Source: Cephalotrichum gorgonifer (lineage: Eukaryota > Ascomycota > Sordariomycetes > Microascales > Microascaceae). Taken from it: DNA of 64,000 nucleotides. Of the stretch, positions 54,983-64,000 are shown one piece after another (position 1 is the first letter of the stretch; each line of letters begins with the position of its first letter). A model generated the notes under the pieces. It saw only the letters and a list, made by a program, of their open reading frames with translations, ran no database searches and was not told the DNA's origin. Made by a program: the position numbers and the translations under genes. The stretch covers positions 1,407,323-1,471,322 of the forward strand of contig ONZQ02000011.1 in the NCBI GenBank assembly GCA_900312665.1, written 5' to 3'.

Positions 54983-57900
54983 TCAAGCTGGATTCCCCTT
55001 AGCCTTCGCCTTACCATTGACTGCTTTCCCCTCTGCCTTCTTTCCCGACGACCCCTTTCTCTCTTCATCGACCCCCTTATCAACGCCGTGGGGGGAGTCA
55101 TCGTCGGCCACCTCCATGCCCGACGTGAAATAGGCACTCACACCCTCAAGCGTCGCCACAAACACACACAGAAGGCTGGCGATGACAAAATGGCTAATAG
55201 TGGATCCAATGTCAAGCCATGAGCCTTCGTCCTTCACCACCCAGAAGAAGTAGAGCGTCAGGATATCGCTGATTACCATGGATACCATGAAGAGTGCCGA
55301 CGGCGCCACCCTGAGCCGCTTGTTTAGCACCCCCAAGTTCGCAGAGATGAGCGCAAACGGAATCAGTAGCTTGATGATGAGCAACGCGCCCTGAGAGAAG
55401 GGATCGAAGATCGGTATCAGTCTGTAGACGCTGTCCAAGCTGAAGGAGGACACGGACGCCATGTTCCCGGTGCTGAAGAACGCGGACTGGAGGAGGATAA
55501 AGAAGAACAGCGCCACCCTAGCATCAGCTAGTTCTAAGGGGCGGTGTTCCAGCAGCACGCCGGCGGTGGCTTTATTGGCCTTGCCCGACCTGTTCATCTC
55601 CAGACGAGTGGGTGTCCCGGCCGCCGACCTCTCCACGTAAATACGGTGTTCGAGGCCGACCCATGCCACCAGCGTGATGGAGAATGCGACGTAGAACAAC
55701 CCTTCGTACGAGATGGCGAGGAGGACAAAGGTCGGCGCGCATGTAAGGAATATCACTAGTAGTCGATGCACGTAGTGGTTGTTGGGTTGTAGACGGTAGG
55801 CAAAAGGCATGAGGAGAGGGACGACTGACGGGCATGGTTAACATATGTTGCTAGAACCAAGAGTACAAGTAAGCCCGAGGGAAACTTACCGAGAACGATC
55901 CACCCTACGACTTGATTACCTCGGGGTAGTCCCTGTTTGGCCTGCAGGGACAAGGCGCTGGACCTGGTGACAACCATGGCCAGAATGATGAGTCCAATCT
56001 AGCTAGGTGGTTAGCGCGTGCAATCACCAATCACCTTTAATTCACAATGGCCACCATACCTGTACTCCAGTCACAGTCCGGCTAACACAGAGGTTTTGAG
56101 CCCTTTGAGCTTCGCTGGGCTTCTGTACAACCTCCTCAAAAGCCAAGAATAGGAGACCGATGATGACCATAGAGATCCCGCCGGCCATACTGCCACAAGT
56201 TAGCTTCAGAACACACACCTGGGAGGGAGAGGTATGGTTCTCCGCCTTACATCAACGAGACGTTCTCCGTCTTCATCGCCGGAAGTAAGGTAAAGGTGCT
56301 CATGGCAAGACACGAGACGGTCCAGGTGCCCGAGAGCATCGCGTACTTCTGGACAAAGCCAACTCCCTGTGAGAGGGGCCAGAAGGCACCAAGAAGGTAC
56401 AGTACTGTTAGGACCTCTCGATGGACGTAGCCGACAGCCTAAGAGTTTACAATCGGGTTAGAGAGTGTAGGGTAGGTAGAGTGGCGGTGTCGGACGGGGG
56501 GTAGGAGCAACTTACCAACGATACGATCACACCTACATACAGCGCCACATTGAGGAGGAAAGGCGCTAGTGTTGCGCCGGACTGTATATGACCGAAGAGA
56601 ACTTTCTTCCCCTCCAGCAAGCTGTTTCTCCGCGCGTATACCTCCTCCCAGAACATGACCGGGAAGAAAGCATACGCGTAATAGGCCAGCGGCGACCTTG
56701 AAGAGATAAATGACGCATACAAAAGTACCAGGACTGATAAGAAGGCGATGTTGCTAGCAAGGGACCTCGAGGATGGGGTAGTGCTTTGAAGGACATGGAG
56801 GTCAACAACCGTCGTCAGGCCGAATGCCATCCATCCAAGGTAGCCGATGGTAATCAACGCCCTCAAGAAGAGCCAGTCGTAGGTTTGGAGGTACCTGAGC
56901 CCCTGAAGACCGAGCTGCATGAGAGAGTCAGACTCCTCGATGGCCTCCTCATATTTGCCGGCATCGACCAGTTTCTGAATCGACGAGAGCCGCTCATCCG
57001 GCGAGAGATTTTCGCCGCTCAGCAGGTGGAAGGGTCGGTACCGCAACTCCACCTTCTTCTTCTTCTCCTCCTTCACCCTATACATCTCGAGTATGCTACG
57101 GGCATTGACCAGGGATGCCTCGGCCTTCTCCTTGATGTTGGCCGAGAGGTAGGAAAGGGGTAATTCCCCCACCGAGTTTCCGGGGAATTCGGTGCCAATC
57201 AGATACGACATGAGCGCCGCGATATCGGCCTGGTTCACGTCGTGACGTTTCACATGGCTGAACCCCCACTCGGCCGAGTACTCATCGTGGCCTGGGGCAC
57301 TGGCGCCCACAGTGAGAACAGGCTTGGCGATTCCCGAGCCCCAGGTGATAAGGGGGGTCCGAGTATTATCGGGGTGCCCGTCCCCGTGGCTTCCCCAGTC
57401 ACTCATGCCATGATCCGCGGTAAACACAAAGGCCGTACGGTCGTCGTCGTAAAAGCCTTCGATGAGCTCCACGATCTCCTTGACACCCTGGTCGACGACC
57501 TGGATGTTATGCAGATATTCCTTCGAGTAGGGCCGGTAAGAATGGCCCGCGGTGTCCAGGCCAAGGAGATGGAGGAAGAACACGACCTGCTTTTCTCGAA
57601 GGGCCTTGTCGAGCTTCTCGTTATGCCCAGCCTCCGCAAACAAGTCTTTGACGTGGTCGAAAACCCAGAAGTCAAGGGCCGTCGACTCCTGGGAGAAGTC
57701 CTCGTACTCATGGCCATACGTATAAGCGTCCACGCGGCCAGGCACAGCGCCTTGCTCGAACATTGGCAGGATATCAGGGCTCCCCCAGCACCACGTGTGG
57801 GAACTCCGGTTGAAGACACTGTCAAAGTTGACTGGGTTCAACTTCCAGCCCGTCGTGACGGCAGATACATCCTCGTACAGGCCCGCGATGAGTGCTACGT

Positions 57901-58317
57901 GGCCAGGCCGCGACTCCGTTGGGACACGAGTGTGGGAAACGCCAAAGGTCCCATGCTCGAGAACGCGCGATCGTAGGTAGGGAGCGAGTGGCCGAGGGAC
58001 AAGGTCTTCTTCGGTCTTGGGATAGGGGTCCGGAAAGGGAAGGAATGTCTTGTCGGCGCGGAGACCATCACCTGTGAGGCGGGAAGAGAATTAGCGTATG
58101 AGGGGCAAGGGGCGAAGTAGTAGATGTTCTGCTTACCGACGAAAAGTACAAGGCGGTCGGCCGGGGGTTTCGTGTCGGGATTCTTCGTCTCAACCTTGAA
58201 GAGCCGCATGCCCGACACTATAGGGCTAACGAAGTAGATATCGAAAATGGAGAAAATGTATACCAGATGAAACGCCACAGCGATGGCTAAGAAGCCAAAA
58301 CGAGTGATGCCCGCCAT
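54983..58317 (-). CDS. mcd4: GPI ethanolamine phosphate transferase 1 (Mcd4/PIG-N)
   Basis: ER enzyme that adds ethanolamine phosphate to the first mannose of the GPI anchor. Six exons, complement(join(54983..55824,55890..55998,56060..56189,56251..56438,56516..58071,58137..58317)), 1001 residues; introns are 61-77 nt. After an N-terminal membrane anchor (about 8-30) comes the alkaline-phosphatase-like luminal domain: DGLRADK, the catalytic-Thr region TRVPTESRPGHVAL, the Mcd4-typical SRPGHVALIAGLYEDVSAV, GLDTAGHSYRPYSKEY and TADHGMSDWGSHGDGH (metal ligands). The second half is multi-spanning (PIG-N domain), assembled from the short exons. The tail is Lys-rich (KKAEGKAVNGKAKAKG), suited to ER retention. 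All joins are in frame and restore hydrophobic helices. Confidence 0.95.
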
Positions 58318-59282
58318 AGCTGCGACAGTAAAGAAAGAACTGCTTTGAAGGAGAAATGGGCACCGGCGCCGCTGTTGGGAAGATGCAGGTTGTTGTAAGG
58401 AGCGAGATGGAAGAATGAGGCAGGACGGAGACGTCGCCTCAACCGTCCATTGAGCGCGGTCGCGGTAGCGATTGAGGTGGTCGGTTCGCGTGGTTCGGCG
58501 AGGCCAAGGTGTTGATTCAAGCTATTTATCTATAACTTTTCATCTCTGTTATCATTAGCACAGACGAAGCGCTTTGTTGGTGACTGATAGATTTATGGTG
58601 GTTCCTGGCCCCAACTACACCCATCAAACGAAGAAGGTTGACGCGATTTAATAATGGGCAAGCTTAAAACTGGCCAGGGGGGCGCCCACATTGCGGCAGT
58701 TAGCTCCACCTGGATGGGAACATTAACCAATTATGGGTGAGGTGGACCCTCCGGGTCCTTTTTACCCCGAATGCCCCTTACGAGTAGGTATTACTCACAG
58801 CAAAAACACGCCTAGTATACATTGGAGCTTCTCTCCATTTTCAGAACGAAACGACCGTCATCCGGTTGCCATCGGGAATAGCTACCACATGTTACTTCGG
58901 ACGAGGCAAAAGGGGCATTAGGAAACACGGCTAGCCATCAAGAGTGGAGTGAGACAGGCTCTCATGCAACAGGTCTGTAAACAGTAGCAGGTCAAGCGGA
59001 AACCTCCGTAGTGTTACTGAGCGTCCTGGTCAGTCACTCTCTCGTTTGTGTATACTTTAATCAGTAAATGGATATGTGCTCGTATCCTCTCCACGGTTTC
59101 TAGTCTTCTAAAATACTAATCTAGTCTAATATCTCACCATCATCATCTCGGCAACGGGGTATATCCAACAATTATAGGACTACACCAGTAGCTCAGAGCC
59201 ATTACAGCAACAGGGTATATAGCTAACGGCTGCATCCTCGATTTCAGGATATCATTTCGAGGCCGTAGCCGATCTCACAACC
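58318..59282. other. Region between mcd4 start and mch1 stop
   Basis: 965 nt. It must contain the mcd4 promoter and the mch1 3' end. No gene or distinct motif was recognised. Confidence 0.5.
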
Positions 59283-61091
59283 TCAATCCTCGTCATAGCT
59301 TCTATCATTCTCGGAAATGAGCTCAAGCCTCTCACGGCGGATGACCCAGAGCGAAAGCGTAAGTCCCAGGAGGCTCGCCGCGAGAGTGGTAAGGTATGCC
59401 GAGCGGTAGCACACCACCCCATCGATGCACACGCTATGGCCGCCGGGGGCAGGGGTGCTGTGGCTGTCGTAAATCTTCCCGTAAAATAGGTTGAACACAT
59501 TTCCCGAGATTGCGGGGGCGAGAGTGATGATGCCCCAGTTCTGGCTGAGCCCGTGGATCCCAAAAGTCTCGGCAACAATGGAAGGGAACACCCCGAATAA
59601 GCAGCCATACGCGAGCCCCGTGAGGCCTGAGACGAAACCAAGAAAATGTGGGTTTGTGACGAAGATGGCGAAGAGCTGGGCTAGGGAGAAGACGAGACTG
59701 GCGGCGACGAGACACCAGATTCGGTTTGCGCGCATAACTTTGACTAGAAAGTCGGATCCAACACCTGGAGGGCAGGTGTCAAACACCATGCCTCATGACA
59801 TAAATAACTCTGGAAGGGGGCAAACACAAGCACTTACCGCTCAAAAGTCTCCCAGTGAAGCTGCAGAGGGAGAGAATCGAAACATGTAGCTGCTGGTTCT
59901 TTATGACGAATGCTTCATCGACCGAGTCGTCATAGTATCTCCAGAGAGCCTTGACGTCATTCCCAATGTTGCTACAAAAAGAAGGATAAAGTCAGAACCA
60001 CGCACATGGATCAGAGGAGAGACACGTATCCATACTTGATGGTCATAAGGCCGACCCCCGATAGGAGGGCGAGGAGAGCAAATAGCTCCCAGAACCGGGG
60101 GACTGGCAAGAGGCCAAGGCCCCTTATATCTACACGATGAGAACGGTCCATATCAACACTGCTCTGCACCGGAATTTCGCCCGGAAGAGACGAGACGCTT
60201 GATGTCTCGCTCGCAAGGGCCTCGTCTGGAGTTCCTAGGAGCGCGGATGACTCAGGGTCGTGATGGATATCCCCGACGTCCTCCCTGTACGAATCGGACG
60301 AGCTCGCGACCGGCGCGGCGGTATGGAACGACGTACCAGGTTCTGGCTGGAGCAGGTTAGGATGAGCTGCTGCCCCGGCACCCTCATCAGATAGTTTACG
60401 CCGGTGAGCAGCGGTTGAGACAGTTCGGTGGGGGTGAGGGAGGACTCTAAGGAAGAAGAGGCTGATGAGGATCAGCCCTGAGGTCCCACATGCCAGCAGC
60501 ATGAGAAATCCGCTTGTATCCCCCGGGAAGAGAATGGCGCCGACACTGGAGAAGAAGAAGGCACTCAGGCCAAAGGCGGCGACCGGGAACGCGGTGGCCG
60601 TCCCACGGTGATGCGGCCAGTTTAGAGCCGACGTCTTCATAGCAGCTGAAAAGGCCATACACCCGCCGAGGCCAGTCAAGAATGAGAAGAGGCAGAGTAT
60701 CGGGACCGCGCCGGCGCCGAGTTCATACGCCTCATGCAGCGGGAAGTATCCGAGGGCGAGAAGCAGCATGCCGATAACGACAGCTATGCGTGGCCCTCGA
60801 CTATCGATCAGCAGACCGACGGGGAATCCCAGCGTGTACATGCCCATGTTTCCGCCCAGTCCGATAAGATTACTCGACGTGGATGATAGCTGGAGGCGGT
60901 CGGCGAACTGGGGGGCCCAAGCAGAGTAGACATACTGAGACGAAGACAGGGACTATTAGCTCCCGACAGCGCAAACGGGCCATGACAGGGGAGGGAATGA
61001 AACTGACGTTCGTACCGCAGGCCAGAGACACGGCGGTGGCAGCAACGCTGACCGCTATCCGCACCCGATACATCTGCTGGTCCCGCATCAT
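59283..61091 (-). CDS. mch1: MFS transporter, Mch1 type (Nodulin-like/monocarboxylate-transporter homologue)
   Basis: Four exons, complement(join(59283..59764,59838..59971,60036..60934,61008..61091)), 532 residues. The first donor is GTCAGT, chosen because it restores the family motif SLACGTNYVYSAWAPQFADR. Helices and loops follow in order: GMYTLGFPVGLLIDSRGPR, GGCMAFSAAMKTSALNWPHH, GTATAFPVAAFGLSAFFF, a long hydrophilic loop (about residues 195-280), MTINNIGNDVKALW across intron 2, and C-terminal helices such as FSLAQLFAIFVTNPHFLGFV. Yeast Mch1 is a vacuolar-membrane protein related to monocarboxylate permeases without proven monocarboxylate transport, so the substrate is unknown. Twelve membrane segments are expected. 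The gene is divergent from tms1. Confidence 0.92.
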
Positions 61092-61941
61092 GAGATCGAA
61101 TCGAGGTTATCCTAGGCTCGGTTCAACGGTTTGGGCATGCTATGAAGGCCTTCGAAGTCGTAGGCGATGGAGGGGTTATCGGTCCGTTGTTGACCAAAGC
61201 CATGAGGAGACAAGCGCAGTGATTGATGAGAAGAGAAACTTCCGAGTGTGGGGAGTTTGGTTGTGTCGCGTGCTGCTACATGCCGTCGAGCCGATGCTGG
61301 GCCGATACGCGGAGTGCTGGGAGGAGAGATAACTAGCCCAAGCTGATAAATATAAGTACTTGAATGAGGGTGATTACTCAAGCATCCTTGTCGCTGATGC
61401 CATTGGGCGGGGGACCTCAATGGGGGAAAGCCACGGGTTCACACCATCATGTGTTACAAGGTACGCACCGTATCACCTGTGGTGGGTGCCAAGCCAATTC
61501 GAGCTACTTCAGTACCTATGGAATTGCCCGCTGGGGGAGATGGGTACAATGTAGGTAGCATGAATTGTCCAAGGAGTACCCATGACGTTCCAGCAGCCTG
61601 TGGGTGGGCCTCCTGAGCAGCACCAAGGTACTGCGTATCAATTGCACTGTACGACACGCTACGTAATGCAACATCCAGTAATAGGTACGCCGTATCATGG
61701 AGGGGCTCCTGGAGGTACGTACCATGGCAAGTGAGACTCCGAATACGAGCACGTGATGCTTGTGAATGGCCCAGCCTCTTTCTTGCCTTGCGATGTCAAG
61801 TCGTCATCACGTCGGCGGCTCCGACTCCACCCTACGATCGAACCTGGTTATCTCACAGCACGAGCTGGTGTTTCTAATCGCTTCCCATTACCACAACTCT
61901 ACCATTTCGACGCTCGCCAGGTATTGTCTCTGGAAAACACA
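61092..61941. promoter_or_regulatory. Divergent promoter region of mch1 and tms1
   Basis: 850 nt. No gene was seen. Scattered GTAC motifs occur (AGTACTTG near 61355, GGTACGTACC near 61715). Transcription elements could not be assigned. Confidence 0.45.
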
Positions 61942-63531
61942 ATGGGCGCCCTTCTTTCTCTCCCGCTCCTTGCAGTCCCAAGCGTGGGAGGGGTAGGTCA
62001 TTCCTTGCCATCATGAGCCTGTTCTGCTCGTAGAGGTAGCGGGACAAGGACATGCCTTGCTAACAGATAGCGCTTCTAAAGATTTTATCGTGCGCTGCGA
62101 CGTGCTGTGGTGCTGCGACATGCTCGGCCCTATGCAGTGCCTGCGGCAAGTGTGGGAATAGGTAGGCTATACCGATGCTTCCCGTCCTATTCCTTGAGAC
62201 GATCCTTCTGACATGTATGCGCCTGCAGTGTTGCGACTCGAGTCGCGTACGCCCTGATACTTCTCGTCAACTCGATACTCGCCTGGATCATGCTCACACC
62301 TTGGGCCATTGAGAAACTACAGCATCTAACTCTCGACTACGTCAAAATCAACTGTCCTACCGGCCAATGCCACGGATGGTTTGCCGCCCATCGAGTTTGC
62401 TTCGCACTCGGTCTCTTCCACCTCGTATTTGCCGGTCTTCTCCTCGGCGTTGCGTCGACCAAGAACCCACGAGCTGCGATTCAGAACGGGTACTGGGGAC
62501 CGAAAGTGATTGCTTGGCTGGCGTTTATCGTCCTCTCGTTCCTGATTCCCGACGCCTTCTTCCTCTTCTGGGGAAGGTACGTCGCCCTCATCGGGGCGAT
62601 GGTATTCCTTGTGCTGGGCCTCATCCTTCTCATTGATCTCGCCCATACGTGGGCCGAGTACTGCCTAGAACAGATCGAGAATACCGACTCCCGGTTGTGG
62701 CGCTTCGTTCTCATCGGCTCGACGCTCGGCATGTACCTCGCCTCGATTGCAATGACAATTGTCCAGTACATCTTCTTCGCTTCAAGCGGTTGTTCCATGA
62801 ACCAGGCTGCCATAACGATCAACCTCCTCCTTTGGATCATCGCCTCTGCCATCTCTGTCCACCCGACCGTGCAGGAATACAATCCCAAGGCGGGGCTCGC
62901 CCAAGCAGCCATGGTCGCCGTGTACTGCACCTACCTCACCATGTCGGCTGTTTCTATGGAGCCCGATGACAAACACTGCAACCCATTAGTGCGAGCCCAG
63001 GGAACCAGGACCACTTCGGTTGTAATCGGCGCCATTGTGACGATGCTTACGGTCGCATACACCACGACGAGGGCGGCGACACAGAGCATGGGTCTCGGCG
63101 GCTCGGGAGGCGGCATTCGACTGCCCGAAGAGGACGAGCACGACCTAGTCACACAGCAGCCAGCTGCCCGAAGGGAGATGCGGGCTGAAGTACTGCGGCG
63201 TGCAGTGGAGGAGGGAAGCCTCCCAGCGGACGCGCTCCTTTCTGATGATGATAGCGACGACGGTGCGTCGGGCAGCCACGACGACGAGCGGGGGAAGACT
63301 CAGTACAACTACACTGTCTTCCATATCATATTCTTCCTCGCGACCGCTTGGGTGGCTACCTTGCTCACCATGAACTACGATGACTCCACAAAGGATGGGG
63401 ACTTCGCTACCGTCGGTCGGACCTATTGGGCCAGCTGGGTGAAAATCATCTGTGCTTGGGTGTGTTACGGCATGTATATCTGGACACTAGTAGCCCCCGC
63501 GGTACTACCAGACAGGTTTGACTTCTCTTAA
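61942..63531 (+). CDS. tms1: Tms1/Serinc-family membrane protein
   Basis: Three exons, join(61942..61992,62082..62161,62229..63531), 477 residues. Exon 1 encodes the classical N-terminus MGALLSLPLLAVPSVGG. The exon 2 acceptor is taken as CTAAAG before 62082, which sits a normal distance after branch CTAAC and gives the family-typical spacing to the Cys-rich segment TCCGAATCSALCSACGKCG. Exon 3 continues VATRVAYALILLVNSILAW, WIMLTPWA and some ten further helices, ending WVCYGMYIWTLVAPAVLPDR. A polar acidic loop (DDDSDDGASGSHDDE) lies before the last helices. Serinc proteins were proposed to aid serine incorporation into lipids and some act as lipid scramblases; in yeast Tms1 is vacuolar. A 7-residue-longer exon 2 using an upstream AG is possible but less likely. 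Confidence 0.92.
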
Positions 63532-64000
63532 GTCCAACTTCTCTATGACTTTCGCGACGTTGGTTCGCACTCATTATATCTCTTTAGTTATGCATAGCGA
63601 GTTACTCGTTGTTTCTTGTTGTCGGAATCGTTTTCTGCATATGGGGTCTAGGGGAGGGTATATATTTTATGTAGGCCAGGCATCAGTATCCGTCAATTGA
63701 CTAGATTCCCCCTACGCCGCTATATCTCTGTGTCCTTTTACCCTTACGGACTGGACGAGACCAAGCGCGCGGATGCGAGTGGTGAGCACGACCACATCGG
63801 GCTCAAAGACTTGTCACGCTACACCATGTCCTGGCCTAAAAGCCGATTACTCGTTCGGGATTCGCGTTGAAGCCATGTGCGTAGCATTTCTCTCATAGGG
63901 GCTTCAGTCTTCTAGCATTCAAGTTTTTCGTCAGGAAGGCATATCCCGCGATGGTGGCATATCTGGCATCTGGATACCTCGGCGTCTTTTGTTGGGGGGG
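63532..64000. other. 3' flank of tms1 to window end
   Basis: 469 nt with no supportable gene. It ends in a G-run at the window edge. Nothing else was recognised. Confidence 0.5.

Overview
The window is nuclear DNA of a filamentous ascomycete (Pezizomycotina, most likely a Sordariomycete). Genes are monocistronic and lie on both strands. Many are split by short GT..AG introns (46-276 nt) that often carry a CTAAC-type branch site just before the acceptor. The protein set (Duo1 of the DASH complex, a FarA/CTF1 zinc-cluster regulator, a Pby1-type SurE-TTL fusion, an Mch1 transporter) is fungal. No virus, transposon, rRNA or CRISPR was seen. All exon joins below come from reading splice sites and keeping frame with recognisable protein families; no transcript data were available.

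Layout. 1-8.1 kb is a cell-cycle/replication block: mcm10 (minus, cut by the left edge), rnh202 (RNase H2 subunit B), duo1, and an unrecognised SP/TP-rich protein. The two divergent promoters here hold ACGCGT/ACGCGA (MBF-type) sites. 9.4-12.1 kb is pby1. 12.1-17.6 kb is an unusually large gap with no supportable gene. 17.6-22.0 kb is a PMC1/NCA-type Ca2+-ATPase. 24.5-26.3 kb is a Sir2/Hst1-type deacetylase. 26.8-28.2 kb is a secreted His-rich protein with a possible copper-monooxygenase-like residue layout. 29.7-31.6 kb is a membrane-anchored spermidine-synthase-like protein. 33.8-39.7 kb encodes an 1867-residue protein with about seven membrane segments and a very long tail carrying repeated Leu-Trp motifs. 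40.4-44.0 kb has a 3-hydroxyisobutyrate-dehydrogenase-like enzyme, tRNA-Glu(CTC), vma9 and arv1. 44.6-51.3 kb has a cytosolic LysM protein and farA/ctf1, whose zinc cluster is split by an 18-nt micro-exon. 55.0-63.5 kb has mcd4 (GPI-anchor ethanolamine phosphate transferase), mch1 and tms1 (Serinc family).

Themes. Several products act in the secretory/vacuolar membrane system: Arv1 and Mcd4 (ER, sterol and GPI-anchor), Vma9 (V-ATPase), the Ca2+-ATPase, Mch1 and Tms1. They are scattered single genes, not a cluster, and I see no biosynthetic gene cluster or defence island. The items most worth a second look are the 7TM/LW-repeat protein, the His-rich secreted protein, the MCB-bearing mcm10/rnh202 promoter, the farA micro-exon, and the GTAC-type repeated motif filling the gaps around farA.
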